Shown here: positions 23,401-35,721 of the stretch, in pieces | Position numbering within the stretch: the stretch's first letter is position 1 | Layout of the letters: every line of letters begins with the position of its first letter | Source: Ornithodoros turicata | Lineage: Eukaryota; Arthropoda; Arachnida; Ixodida; Argasidae | Assembly: GCF_037126465.1 (NCBI RefSeq) | Contig: NC_088209.1 | Location: forward strand, 23,937,146-24,001,145 | Direction: 5' to 3' | Length of the DNA stretch: 64,000 bases | Translations under genes and position numbers: made by a program | The notes under the pieces: generated by a model | Told to the model about the DNA's origin: nothing | The model's input: only the letters and a program-made list of their open reading frames with translations | The model's database searches: none

Positions 23401-25732
23401 TTTTCTTTTTTAGCGTAATATTATCTGTGACTCTCTAAGCAACGTGACAGAGAGCATGAAGGCAATAACTCAACCGGTGTTTAAGTAAGAACGAATGCGC
23501 ATCTTTAGGTGAAATACAAGAAGCACAAGAAAGGCACCAAGAATGGTCAACTCCTAGTGCGACCGGAAGCAGCTGTTGTAAAGGGTCCTGGTCCCACACC
23601 CATGGTACCAGTGTCCAAGACTTCCCCAGACCCCACCTCCAAGGGAAGCCCACCCACATTACATACGAAGAACTTGATGTCGTTACCCATCAATCCCACA
23701 ACAATAGCAACAACAACCAACGGGGGACAGTCCTCGACCACCAGGTACATATATGTGCCTATCTTAAACCAGTCATCATCTAATGTATGTGTGTGTGTGT
23801 GTGTCAATGTGCGATGCCCTCTTGAACTGCGCGCGTTGATTAAATGTCCGCGGTTCATTTCAGATACCAGACGAGTAGTAGTGGAGGTGAATGGTCCAAC
23901 GGCGGAATCTTAAAGACTGCCCTGACAAGTCCCTCGGAGGTGATGCACCTGCGTCAGCGGTTAGAGCAGCAGCATTGCGTCACCACGACTCGAAGCAGCG
24001 GGCCACCCACAACCGGGTCGGGTAACGGAACCGGTGGCCAGGTAGTGCATCAACCGGCTGTGATACAAGGGAGTGACCCCCGGTCGCTTAGCCGTGAACA
24101 GGCGGCAGCGCTCATCGGGCAGCTTATCGATTGCGACGACTTCGAAGACGTGGCAACCCTTAATAACATGCGTGACCTCCTAGACGACCGTGCGGATCTC
24201 TCTGAAAAGCTCTGCCAGATTGGAGACTCGATAGTCTTTAAGCTCGTCCAGTGGACAAAGCGCCTCCCTTTCTACGCCGAGATACCTCTCGCGGTACACA
24301 CGCAGGTGAGAGCACAGGTTGCTCAGATGATGGGTTCTGAGATGCTTTTAGTGTTTTTAACATCCTTAAGGGCAACATAGATAATACATTCTAGTCTCCC
24401 GCTAATCACCATGACGTCTTGCAAAGCTCTGCTGCCGCGCCTCACATATCAAACACGAAGGAAAGTGACAGTGACGTGCAGCCATGTTCTTGTACGCAGC
24501 TCCTGACGCACAAGTGGCACGAGCTCTTAGTGCTGACCACGGCCGCGTACCAAGCCATCCAGTTGTCCCGGGTACCCGGTGATCGTGGCACGGGGCAACA
24601 AACCTCTGCGTCCTCAACTGGCTCCGGTTCCAGTCCTGGCGGTTCCTCGGTTGGTCGAACGTCGCCTCAAGAGACAGGCTCCGCCCGGTCGGAGACGACT
24701 GCGGCGCTCTGCGGTCTGCAAAGGAGTCTAATGGCACTTATGGGTCGACCTATAACGCTAGACCAGCTGCACAGCGAAGCGGGGCCACTCGTCGACCAAC
24801 TAACTTCTCTGGCATCGGGACTTCGTCGCGTAGGTTTATGCCTCGAAGAATACGTCTGCTTGAAGGTGGTCATCATGCTTAGTCACGGTGAGTATGAGCA
24901 ACAGGCTTTGGCACCGCGGTTTCTGCTGGCTTCGTACGCGGCGGCACGTGCCACGGTGAAGGTACCTCTCCTTCCTCTCCTCCTCTCACTCTTTCGTCAC
25001 GTGGACATACGGTGATTGGCTGTGGCCCAGGTTCGAATCCTGACGCCGGATATCCTGTCTGGGTGTCTTCTTGTGAGCTTTCCTCAGACGATTTAAGAAA
25101 AATGCCGGCACATAACCGCCGGCAGTTCACTGTGAAGTCGGTGCAGGACGCACTACGGCAAGCAGTTCCATCACCGCCACAACCACCCGCTTCCTGTAGG
25201 AAGAAGACTAGTTTGCGAGTATCATTGAGTGAAAGTGTGTTGGACATCATCCAGCGTATAGAGTCGCGATACCTTCAGCCAATCGCCGTAGACGATCTCA
25301 AACACGTGCTTTCTGTGGCTATCAGGACTACGTCACGTCGTTCAGCATTTCTTGAGCTAGGCGGCGTTGCAACGGTGCAGCATGTAAAAAGAGCAACGAA
25401 ACCTTACGACTAGGAGCACGTAGTGTTTGTTTGTCCCGCTGTGTGCTGACTATACGTGTGCCTGTACTCTGTAGTTTGCAACGCGCCGCCGTGTATTAAT
25501 GGTATCCTTCTCGATCATTCCAGACGACCCCAGTCAGCGAGAGTTGGAAGCGATCCAGGAACGCTACCTGACAGCGCTACGAGTGTTTACCGAACATCGG
25601 TTTCCCGGTCAGAACTCTCGGTTCGGTGACTTGTTGGCTCGCTTACCTGACGTGCAGGCGGCTGCCGAGCTGCTCATGCACAGCAAGATGTTCTACGTGC
25701 CCTTCCTCCTGAACTCACCCATTGCCAGATAG
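20429..25732 (+). CDS. Hr4: Nuclear hormone receptor HR4 (NR6/GRF family), seven coding exons
   Basis: A DNA-binding transcription factor of the ecdysone response in arthropods. Exons are 20,429-21,170 (ATG 20,434), 21,463-21,611, 23,317-23,378, 23,509-23,744, 23,864-24,305, 24,500-24,887 and 25,524-25,732 (TAG stop). All introns are GT-AG with matching phases, and the join gives 740 codons. The DNA-binding domain starts at about residue 227 (CMICEDKATGLHYGIITCEG) and is split by intron 1 inside the P-box CEGCKG. The next block, GMVLAAVREDRMPGGRNSG, is characteristic of HR4. The ligand-binding domain (about 465-740) contains the signature around WTKRLPFYAEIP and THKWHELL, ending KMFYVPFLLNSPIAR with no recognisable AF-2 helix, as in NR6A1. 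A second in-frame ATG at 20,470 (MSLFHDIKLKRRKVDSR) matches the start I recall for insect homologues. Upstream exons probably exist. The gene assignment is very secure; the exact start is less so. Confidence 0.95.
22600..22700 (+). repeat. tRNA-derived SINE fragment in HR4 intron 2
   Basis: A tRNA-like 3' half with CTGACCGGCAATGAGAGGGT followed by a B-box-like GGGTCGAATCCC at about 22,667. No tRNA-like 5' half or good acceptor stem can be formed, so it is a SINE relic. Confidence 0.5.
23785..23804 (+). repeat. GT dinucleotide microsatellite in HR4 intron 4
   Basis: A short TGTGTGTG run lies between the donor at 23,745 and the acceptor at 23,863. Confidence 0.8.
25005..25413 (+). repeat. tRNA-SINE fragment and an orphan open frame in the last HR4 intron
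   Basis: About 25,015-25,110 has a B-box-like GGTTCGAATCC and a downstream CTTTCCTCAGACGATTT block typical of the SINE bodies here. The following 100 codons or so (to 25,413) stay open and read DIIQRIESRYLQPIAVDDL in part, with no family I recognise. It is not an HR4 exon: exon 6 (ends 25 phase 1 at 24,887) joins exactly to 25,524. Confidence 0.45.
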
Positions 25733-28700
25733 TCCCACTACAGCTGTCCTTCTTGTGATATATCACTGCATCGCTGGTCTTCAGCTGAAAAAACCATCGG
25801 CACCACACAGAGGGTGATCGACTGTCGTCTGCCCAGACAACCTCGCAGAAGCGCTTGTGCCGATGTGTCTCACCAACTGAACACCAGAAGTCGACGATAG
25901 GTTGAACACGAACAGAGCGCCGTGCTGGTTTCCAAGCCATTTTTTTTTTTTATGGTCATCGATGCGCAGCTTTTGTTTTTAGCGGTTCCCACGATCGTTT
26001 TATGCCCTAGTCAAACTCTTCTCTCGTATAGTGTCCCTGCACGCCGTCTTCTCGCTACGTATGGTGCACGCAGCACATCTGAAGAACAGTTCAGTTGGGC
26101 CAGGTACAGGGCCCTCTGTGGGAAAGGGCATGTTCACCAGCCACACGTGGTTCGTTGGTGAAGTCGCGCCCACATAACATGAATCATGCACATAACGCAA
26201 ACACTACAGTTGTTGGCAAGTTTAGGTATTGCACCTTATCTGTAAATTCACGCAAAATTATCAGCATGGTGTCATCAAACCCATCTACTTCATGCTAAAG
26301 TGGCTGCCTTCCCCCCATTTTGTTAGAGAGATACTTCTGACAAAATATATATTTTTTTTAATAGTATTCTTTCCAAAAGTAAGTTTCTGTAGAGTCACTG
26401 CAGTGCGCACATAATTCTAAATTAAGGTGTTGCTTTAGCACTCACGTGTAAACTGACATATAACCAAAGAGATGCATCAACCTTCAGAAATTACTTTTCA
26501 AAGGCAAATGTGTTTGTGTCTAAGCAAATGCAAAATCTCAACACAAAAAACGTATGCACAATGCATAATGCAAGAACCTTGCTTCCAGGGACGTTAGAAG
26601 CTTCCAGAACCCAGCGGGCAAGAGGACTGTTTCGTATGGCACCATAACAGCGTAGCGTAAGACACTGACTATAATGTGCGTTGCGCCTGCACAAAAACAT
26701 GGAGCATCGTCTCTCAAGCAACTTTGAATTCTCTTCCAATCTTAGGATTGTATCATTCAATCATGGGCTTTAGACATACCTGTTTTTCGTTTGTGGTGCA
26801 GAAGTGGAAAAAAATGCAATATGCTGTTCTGTCACCAGAGTCAGAAAGAACACGCTCGGGACTGTCCTATGTTCGGTCCTTGTACAACAACAACATAAAC
26901 AAACAATATAAGCAAGAGAAAGAAGTAACACTAAAGTTACTGGAGAACTGTAACTTAAAGTTACAAGGAAAGTGGAAAGGAGGAAGGGGGTCACGGACAT
27001 AAGCGTGTACCAGAGTACGATTGGAAGGAAATATTAAAGACAAACAAATACATCTGGTCAACAAGTAAGGAAGGAATTTGTACAGTAAGTTTTTTAAAAA
27101 AATTGGCACCATGTGCAAGGTTGCAAACACGTTTTGTGTTTTCTAAATACCCTTCAGGTGAAGAAAATCAGGTTTTGGCATCCGACATAGCCCAGTCGTT
27201 TCTGCTTTTATATTTTGATATTCGTACTATTTTCCGGTGATTCCTCCATTTCTAAAGGAGGCGGTATTTCCGGATGGCATTACATTTGTGGTGCCAATGA
27301 AACTTGACTATACCCGTGCTCAAACCTAGGAGCGGCACGAAATGTAGCCCGTCACCCCCAAGAGTCCTCCGTCCGAGAACAGCGCCACCAGGGATAGCTA
27401 CTGCATTCAATAGACCTCTCCCTGTTTGCAAACAAATGACGTCATAGTGTTCGACAGCGCCACCAATTTGGTAGAGTTTAACTACACTCGAAGCTAGGGA
27501 CGAACAAGGTCGCGCCCGAAAGCCACGGTCTTGGGGGGATTATGATGGTCCCTGAAAGGGACGCGATCTTCGATCCCACTTTTCTTTCAATAGAAGGCAG
27601 CGAACAAGTGCCCATTCGTGGAACCCCCCCCTTCCGATTTGTTTCAGTTTCAGTCTGTCTACCAACGTCATGATGACGTTTGTCGGGTAGAGGTCTATAG
27701 GGACAAACGTAGTGCGGGGTTTAAACGTGCCGCTCCTGGGTCGAATACTACTATAGAGTCCGTTTAAACCACAGTTTTTGCGCACTAAATGATTGATTGA
27801 TTGATTTTTAAAAGACAAAAGTGGAGATGTTAGACTCGAGCCACTCGGGACTGGCTACTCCAGGACGCGTTATTAAGAGACTAAATGATAATTTCTCTAC
27901 CTATACTGGACTTATTATGTCACCTATTCGATTATTGATTATCATTACTGCTGCCGGTTTCCCCCAACGACCCTCTAAAACGTGTGTTCTGCTACCACTG
28001 CCAACAAGCGCCATTTGACGGTCCACGAAAGCCAGGCTGATTACTTCAAAGCGGCGAGAAGTGTATTCAGTGTTTTTTTTGTTTGTTTGCTGTACAAAAT
28101 GAATTCCTTCGTTTGTCGTGTTCACTGTACAGAAATTGTCTTATGTGTGCGTGTGTGAGAGTGTGTGTCAGTGTTCGGCTTCGCGATCCTCTTTTTGCTT
28201 CTTATAACGTGTTCAGCATACACGGCATAAAAAAAAAACCAGTAGCACAATTTTCTATGCGCGCTGCCTAACGTAAAAACCCAACGCTGCCTTTATGCTT
28301 TACGTGGTACAAAAAAAAAAAAAAAAGTATTGTTCCCGGGTTCTTCAATAACCTGAGCTTTCTCGTCCGCATGAAGAGCGACGATTACCTGTTGCTTCAC
28401 TCATTCATTCACTGTAATATCTGCGAAAACAAAGGAGCCTGTGCAGCGTATATAGTAGGGACATAACACATAGCGTGCATTACACATTCGAAAAATGTGA
28501 CAGCTTCCTTTCTAACGTGAAGGAATCATCACTGGTGTGTATATTTTTTAAGGATGACGTGACTTGTCATTTTTTTAATTGTTTTTGTTGCCAGTGAGCG
28601 TCGGTCTCCATTGATTTTTCTGTTATACCTAGAGTTGTTGTTGTTTTCAAACTGTTCCTCATTCTGGTTAAACACACAACACACAGGCTGTCGCATGAGC

Positions 28701-29119
28701 AGATGATGATGTTTTCTAGGTGCGCACTCTATAGGTAGTGATATGTGTCCAATATATATATATTTTTTTTTGTTCCTGAAGATTGTTGTTGTGTTGAACA
28801 CCTTGCTGAGTCTCGGAGATGAGAGAAAAAAAGGCTGTACAAAGCGTGTGATTCCAAACTTTTTTCTTTTTTTTTTTTTACATGAGAGCGACGTAAGTTG
28901 AGTGCAGTTTTATTAAACTTATAACTTATTGAATAGTATTTACTGTACCATATGCTTTGAGGAAAAAGAGAAAAAGAATTGTCAAAGCAACGCTGATTTC
29001 GGTGTCTGGCTGTTTCATTGGAATTGACGGGACATTTTGGGGGTAACAATACTGACATAAAAACGACGTCCTAGAAACAAAGTTGCATTTAAAGAGTGCC
29101 GGCATCTAAAGACATCTAA
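25733..29119. other. HR4 3' flank and repeat-rich gap
   Basis: The 3' UTR of HR4 presumably begins here but I found no convincing AATAAA close to the stop. About 26,920-26,965 has paired AGTTAC/GTAACT words. About 27,310-27,750 has partly inverted ends (CCTAGGAGCGGCACG / CGTGCCGCTCCTGGG and AATAGACCTC / GAGGTCTAT), suggesting a decayed MITE of about 440 bp. GATT repeats occur at 27,790-27,806 and an A16 run at 28,311-28,326. No gene seen. Confidence 0.4.
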
Positions 29120-30010
29120 AGAAAAAGCTTCCAGGTACGCCGAGTGCCGCATCATAGATTTCTGGGGGTTACTTTGGATCGGAGTTTGTCGTGTGCGACA
29201 GATGTGCATTGTCTAACGGCAAGAGCGGAGAACAGACTCAACGTACTGAGATATATATGCGGCTCCCGATGGGGTAGCTCGACGAAAGCAATGCTTGGGG
29301 TTCACTGCTCCCTCATACGCCAGTTGTTAACGTACCACATACCAGTGCTTCACAACTTCCCTCTCACGACGGAGCAAGCCCCACAAACCATTCTTGCAAA
29401 GAGTAGTAAGCTATGTCTTGGCGTTCCTCGAGCAACTACCAAGACGGTAGTCATGGTAGAGGCACGGGAACCACCTGCACCTGTTCTCAGGATGCAAGTG
29501 TCGTTTCGCCACTTTTCTCGACTGGCAACGCGCCATCATCGCCATCCTCTGCTTCGAGCCTCATTGCGACGCTCCAGCTCTGCGTTCACTCATGCCGTCC
29601 AGGCACAACGGTTGATTCTCCCTACGCACAAGCCGCACGCGTACCCAGATGTTCTAACGGGGGCCCTGCTCCCACCTACAGGGAAGGTCAACATCTCTGG
29701 TCTACCACGCCGGAAAGATGTATCGTCTCTAGTCCTCCGGCAGCTCAGTCTAGACCTAATGGAAAGGTCGGCGGGTAGAATTAAGCTTTTTACCGATGCA
29801 TCTACAACGGCATCTGGCTCGTCATGTGCGTTCGTGGTTCCTGAGACGGGTGTAGAAAGATCAGCACTGCTCTCACACACCACCTTCGGCTTCAGCAGCT
29901 GAGCTCCACAGGATCCATCTGGCACTAAGCTTCATCATTTCTCAACCCACGTGCTCTCAGCGGTCTGTGTACAGTGACTCAAGATGTGGCCTAGAGTCAT
30001 TGGCCCAGAG
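29120..30010 (+). mobile_element. 5'-truncated LINE remnant: reverse-transcriptase tail plus RNase H start
   Basis: The frame 29,144-29,902 begins with the RT-tail motif FLGVTLDRSLS and a Jockey/I-type thumb-connection region (WGSSTKAMLGVHCSLIRQLL), then proline/arginine-rich linker, then an RNase H-like start LFTDASTTASGSSCAFVVP. A one-base shift just after 29,895 lets the same protein continue as AAELHRIHLALSFI and reach a YSDSR motif at about 29,980, matching the second and third RNase H blocks. LINEs of the I/R1-like group carry such an RNase H. The catalytic RT core is missing, so the copy is dead. Confidence 0.75.
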
Positions 30011-30129
30011 GCCTAGAGTCAGGTGATCATGACGCTGCCTGTTACCTCTGGCCACCAGAGAGTTTCGTCTAAGCTCGTTAACCATTATGTAACCTCTACA
30101 GCAAGAGTTATCCGTTTTCAGAGGTAACG

Positions 30130-30232
30130 TGAGAAGTGACCGCTTTAAGAGTGTACCTTTACTTTTAGAGGTAAAAACGTATATACATTTTTTTACCGCT
30201 AAATACTAGAAGTGACCGTTTTAAGAGTGCTC
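30130..30232. repeat. Two direct copies of a 22-bp word
   Basis: AGAAGTGACCGCTTTAAGAGTG at about 30,130 is repeated with one change at about 30,209. They sit 79 bp apart with AT-rich sequence between them. The cause is unknown. Confidence 0.6.
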
Positions 30233-30419
30233 TGGTAAGCATAAAGAGACATTGGAAGAGAAATCCGTAGGACATCTTCTGGGGTAACCGCTTCCTTGTA
30301 GCACATGACGCATCATCAGTACTACCTGCCTGGACGGCCGCGTTCATCAACGCATACTTATTTCTGCTGCTGTGCTTAAACACTGACATTTTGCCTATGA
30401 TAGACTTCATGCAGAATGT

Positions 30420-30900
30420 GCAGCGTCCGTCGGTCCCTCGCGGTATTCTGTGAAGCGTGCTTTCACTGCACTGGCACAGTGTACGCAGGAGAAGTCCTCT
30501 TTGCAAGCAGACGTAGCATCGCTGCGCAGCTGTACCGGAGTGCGTGATGATAGGAAAGCCGGCTCTTTGGGTTCTCTTAGATGTACACCTCGGAAAGACA
30601 ATGAATTGCAAGTCAGAATGAAGAAGGCTAAAGCAGAGCGAGCAATACGACAGCGTCTAAATGAAGAAGCCAAGTCCGGAAGCAATGTGCTACATGTCAT
30701 TTGCTTCAACTATGAAGTTTCACGAGCTAATATTCTCAGCATCACCAATCCGGGAATCCGGCAATCCGGGAAGCGCCAGCCATTCAGCGCCAAGCGAATG
30801 CAGAGATTAGGGTTCGGATTCCCGGGCCGTTTTTACAATCCCGGGATGTCGGGAATTCTAAATGTGAATCCCGGGATCCCGGGGCGGGATCGGGATTTTT
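30420..30900 (+). other. Orphan open frame with coiled-coil-like start, running into CCCGGGAT repeats
   Basis: The frame 30,450-31,007 begins with a charged, helix-prone stretch (KRAFTALAQCTQEKSSLQAD; later MKKAKAERAIRQRLNEE) that looks like part of a coiled coil. From about 30,745 it enters a GC-rich tract of repeated CCGGGAATC / CCCGGGATCCCGGGG words to 30,895, followed by a T run. The first part may be a transposon or processed-gene fragment; I do not recognise it. Confidence 0.35.
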
Positions 30901-30984
30901 TTTTTTTTTGCAGCTATTTCCAGGCTGCTACACAGAAATGTATCCACCTGCACATCCATCATACTATCTCGCACGCACATAAAG

Positions 30985-32540
30985 AGACGATGATGAGGTG
31001 GGACTGATGCCGGCAAGCAGGCTGGGCGCTGCCCAAGTGCCATTTGTACTATCACAAATTGCGATATAGTGCGCATTTCCTGTCAGTCCCGCGGAACATT
31101 CTGGTGGGTCAGTGCGAGAGATGTGAAATCGGCATAATCGCTCGCGGAGGGGAAGAACGTTGTGCGCAAGCTTCCACTGAAGACGGGCGCGGCGGGCGTC
31201 TAGCCATCCCGCAGTGACTCGACGCCACGACAGCTTCGTCGGCACCGAAGGGACTGCGGGACCGCACTGCAACTCCCTGATAGCCGTATAAAAATTGCCG
31301 ACAGCCCATAACTCGATGTCAGCGTCAGGAATCAGGCACGATGATGAGGCAGGACTTCGGACCTAGACCCAAACCTTGGACTCTCAATGAACCACCTGTA
31401 TGCGCATTCCAAAGAGTACGGCACTAATGCGCATGCTGGGTGTTCGGAAGTGTGCAGTGCCTCGAAATAAACGCGCGACTGAAGTGCAAGGCACTTGTCG
31501 AGCACCACCGGCACGGCAAAGCCATGGATAGCCACGTGTACGGTGCAAGCGGGATCTTGCGACCCACTCCACCGAACCACCCTAGAGAAAACGGAACGCG
31601 TGTCTAGTGACGGCAGTACGGAACAATAGTGGCGGCGTGGCAACGACTCCCAGGAACCACAAGCGACTGTAGTACCAGGCCACTAGCAGGTGAGATCGAA
31701 AAGTGATGGGCAAATCAACGAACCTAAGCTGCCGGAAGGCAGCTCTGCGACTACATATCCCAGTGCAATCAAAGGGCACACCAATAATTTTGACGTCTGG
31801 TCTCACTGGAACCCGGAAAGGAACCTCGCAGGAAGGCTGGAGGTTCAAAAACAGCGCTGCACTTTTTGATCTATTCAGTCTTGCCCCTGAAACAGCTCCG
31901 AAATCTTCAAACGCCTTCAGAACAGGTCCTAGGAAACACTTGCGATAAAGAATCACAGAGGCGTCATCCGCGAACGCGAAAACAGGTGGAGGGCATCCAC
32001 TGGGCAGTTCCAAGGTAACAGGAAGCGAGACCAGTCTCTCGAGTAGAGGGTTGATGGCGATGGCGTACAAGGCGGGAGACAGAGGACATCCTTGGCGTAC
32101 ACCACAAGTTACGTCAAAGGGCAACGACAGACCGCCAGTGACAGAGACAACGCTTCTTGCGCCTCTACACAGCATTTCCACATAGCTGACCCACGCAATG
32201 GCGAACCCGTATGCCTTCAGCCGAGAGAACAGGTATGCGTGTCGCACACGATCAAATGCCTTGGATTTATCGAAGTATGGCAGCACAGTGGGGCATGGTC
32301 ACTGTTAATCCAGTGGATGGCATCGCGAAGTGCGATTCTATGAAGGTCTGAAGACCTGCCGGGGGCAGAACATGCTTGGCAAGGATGTAACACCTTCTCC
32401 AACATAGGCGAAGCGCGCAACAGGTGTGTTTTAGCTAGGATCCTATAATCGCTCGTCAGCAAAGTAATCGTACGACAAGCATCTGGGTCCAGTTTCCGAG
32501 ACGCGTCTTTGCACAGAAGGACAACATGCTGGGGTATAGT
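30985..32540 (-). mobile_element. 5'-truncated, frameshifted L1/Tx1-like LINE
   Basis: Reading leftwards: RT fingers region (TITLLTSDYRILAKTHLLR) at about 32,480-32,290, a frameshift near 32,280, then RT palm with DKSKAFDRV, GVRQGCPLSPALYAIAINPL and the catalytic box as FADD (in place of YADD) at about 31,970, all in the frame 31,582-32,286. Further frames carry a C-terminal piece (WRRVTAGWLDARRARLQWKL, VLPLRERL) with a degraded cysteine/histidine knuckle. The 3' end has a TCATCATC-like tail at about 30,990. RT motif spacing and the W...LPLRERL tail fit the L1/Tx1 group. Several frameshifts make it non-functional. Confidence 0.8.
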
Positions 32541-34284
32541 GACCCAGTGACCCAGTGGGTCCCGAGGGTTACTATGTGACCTGCAAGGGTTAACTTGTCC
32601 CGAGGTATAGACGACCCTCTGTTTACGAACATGTGACGTCACGAGAAGACTGGTTCTAGGTTACATTTTGCTGTGGTGGGCAAGAAGCGGAAAAATGCGT
32701 CAACTGATAGGCTAATAAAGCTGATAGTGCCCACCAGCCTCCTGTGCGTGGCGGCGAAACGTAATCGATGACGTAGGGCCTCAGGCCGTCTATAGACAAC
32801 CTGATCTCCAACGACAGCGGAACGGCCTGTCACTGGTCTCCTCAAACGACCTCCAGCGAGGTGATTGGGCGAATCGTTTGAGTTGACCAATGGCGGGCCG
32901 CGTCGCATTGCAGTCCTTTCCTGCGAAGGAGCAGCGAAGAACAACCATCGGAACCTACCTCGTACTTTAACGCATTGAGCTAAGGAAAAACGATTATTTG
33001 TAAATACAAGCAAAGAATAGCGCCGAGGCTACTGTCGAGGCTACGTCGTTTATGCTCTAAAGGCCGTTAGTGGACTCCGTTAACCGAAAATGCCAGTTAT
33101 TGCTCAAGGCCATTCCACTGCCGTTGACACGGTCACAAAGGTCCTTCATCCTAAATGGCAATTACTAAACTGACATATAGTGTGTCGTCTGACAAAGGTA
33201 TACACGGGCACTTTCACGTATAGCGTTGAAGTCAACGGCATTTGAACTAACTTCCCTACAGCCTTTGAACTGAACGGCAGTTCACTGTATTTACGCGGTT
33301 CTTTCCGTGGGTCGTTACAGCCTTTCTATCATGTGATCCTACCACGTGACTATACAGCAGGATCGTACACGACATGTAAGTTGTCTATCTCTTTTATTTC
33401 TCGACTAGCACACTTTCACGATTTGGAGGGCGGGCTTTGACCGTGGACCGGGTAATTTTGTCGCGCTTTGTCGTTCTCGCAGGATTACGTTCAAAATTAA
33501 TTAGCCAACACATGGACACACATACATTGGATGATGATGAGGTGGGCGGTTCACCGCCGCTGAGGCGATACACTGCCCTATATTGCACATTGGGAACGGA
33601 TGAGGGGATGATGATGGGGGGGAGATCCGTCACCAGAGTGGTGGAGCGCAAGTGCTCCGCAAGAAGACGAAGGCCTTGCATCTTGCGGGCAGCAACCAGC
33701 GAACAACAACAACAACAATAAATGAAGGAGAAGTGATGATGACATGGGACGTTTCCTCGTGGTAGCCACAGGACCCTACCCCACTTTACAGACGTTAATA
33801 TGAGAGGATGAATTATGATGCACGCTAAGCGACGACAGGTCGGAGTTCTGTCCGAGTATAAAACGAGATGACGACAGGTTGGGGGACGGTAAATGTACTA
33901 AAAATGGTCAATGTACTATATTGTACGTGCACAGTGACAGCAAGGATATGTGAATGTTAAAGATATATAGAACTGTTATAACAACGTCCCGCTGGGTAGG
34001 GGACCACGTGGCCTTGAGACAGGACAACATTACAGTAAGCAAGACGTAGCAGATACGAAGCAAATAATGTTGGAGCTGTCTCTAAAATTTCATGTGGTTT
34101 TCATACGGTTATAACGGGGGCACCATAAGACCACACCACACCATCAAAAGGAAAAGGACGGCAAACATTTTGGGGCAGATATGGATGGCAAATATAATGG
34201 TTGGCAAATGTACTCTTTTAGGTTGTGATAAACACACACAAGAATAGAGGCTAGAAGACGCAAAACGACCTTGGGTTCCGCGTT
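32541..34284. other. Non-coding gap
   Basis: No gene recognised. GTGACCCAGT direct repeats at 32,547-32,566 abut the LINE truncation point. About 33,528-33,560 carries a GATGATGATGAGGTGGGCGG word resembling the LINE/SINE tail sequence seen elsewhere in the window. Confidence 0.4.
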
Positions 34285-34745
34285 TCCGACTTACCGAAAC
34301 ACATACGCCGGAATTTTTTTCATCATTCGATTTTAACCGAAAAAAAAAGGCCGAATATAAACGAATGTCCGAGGATATATTAGGAGACTTAATCGCTGCA
34401 CGCGCTAAATTTAACGAAAAAAAAAAAAAAGAGCTCAACCTTCACGATTTAGGTACATATACTACCACTTCGCTGCGGAGCAATAAAGTGTTCCTTTTTA
34501 GATGTCTTACAGGGGCTAATTTTGTACAAGCTTTTAGTTTTAAGGTTGCGCTGAGATGAACAGTTTTGAAATTAAATTACGTAGCCATTGATAGATTTGT
34601 ATTCGCCGATAACCGCAGGGTAAACCATGTACACGTCAGAGTAATCGCCGAAAAACGCCGATTTTATGAAGATACGAAATAAACACCGAAATTATATGCG
34701 CCGAATCCGCCCTAAAATAAAAACGCGAAAGCGCGGAACCCTACT
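34285..34745 (+). repeat. Unknown 450-bp interspersed repeat, copy 1
   Basis: Shares ordered blocks with the reverse complement of 37,262-37,710: an ACATACGCCGG word, AACCGAAAA runs, a GCACGCGCTAAATTTAACG-like word, CACGATTTAGGT, GGAGCAATAAA, GTACA.GGTTTA.CC and finally CCGCCCTAAAATAAAAA. A short frame inside is conserved only loosely. It has no similarity I know to coding transposons, so it is a non-autonomous element of unknown type. Confidence 0.75.
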
Positions 34746-34772
34746 TATTCCGTAACATACTATGTCTTGTTG

Positions 34773-34799
34773 CAAGCCCTCCACCTGAGGGCTTGCCTT
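34773..34799. repeat. Short perfect hairpin
   Basis: GCAAGCCCTC and GAGGGCTTGC form a perfect 10-bp stem around a 5-base loop. No following T run supports a pol III or other terminator role. Confidence 0.5.
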
Positions 34800-35690
34800 G
34801 GTTGCCGTTAGAGAGAGGACGATCACCTTCCGCCCCGGAACGCCGGGAAAACTAACCCACATTGCGGTGGTTGACCTGGTGCGGAACCACTTTCACTAAC
34901 TCGTCCTGATAGCGGGTCAAGCTGGCTACGGAAGAGAAACCGACGCTTCCTCGAAACAACCTTGAACAAACTTTCCTGTCCGTGCGCTCGCGAACCGCAG
35001 GGGGCCGCCAAGTGGGGGAAATACTCGCATAGAGGTAAAGTCTAAAAACGGACATGCGTTCACGACCGAGTGAGGAAGCTGCACAGACTGTACCGGAAAA
35101 GAACGGCGCTCGTCGTGGCGTGTATATAGATATCGGTGACCAATCGCATTATGTGCGCACACATGTCGGAAACTGACAAGTAAAGGCGAATTCGATCCAC
35201 GTTCCCATATTGGATCTCAAGAGCACGTGACTCACGGTCGATGACAAGCTCGATGCAGAAGCGCACGGCATCCTCAAGACACCAAATACGCTGGACGCGC
35301 GAGTGATGCAAGATTTCTGGCCCCAGCCTCAGCACTGAAGGTCAAAGCATGTGCTATTCCCCGTGGAGTGCAAGTACTGTATCGCCAGCCGATTCTGCGT
35401 ACACGCCTTCGCCTCTAGCTGTCAGATGGGATTGAGCTGTAGCCCTACAAACTGTTGATACTAACTGAGCACGCCCTATTGCTGAAAAACGTCGGTTCCG
35501 CTAAAGGCTGTACCTGAAAGGACAGTCCGTTACGTTGGGCTACGCCGCTGTAACACTACCAGAAGGGGTGCAAAGAGTTTGTCGGTGAGACTATCGTTAT
35601 GGCGTGCAGTTTTAAATGTCCATATTCCAAAAGGAGAGAGCACAAAAACAACTAATTTACCGTCGTTTAAGTTTAATTTGTCGTCTGCTC

Positions 35691-35721
<31 letters not shown>

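Noticed and set aside
23547..23858. - strand frame within HR4 exon 4
   Set aside because: Shadow of the HR4 coding exon; composition follows the opposite-strand codons.
25012..25413. An extra HR4 exon between 24,887 and 25,524
   Set aside because: Exon 6 ends in phase 1 and joins 25,524 exactly, restoring conserved sequence. The frame here begins inside a SINE and has no receptor similarity.
29144..32286. One long LINE covering both RT fragments
   Set aside because: The two pieces are on opposite strands and belong to different LINE groups (RNase H-bearing versus L1/Tx1-like).
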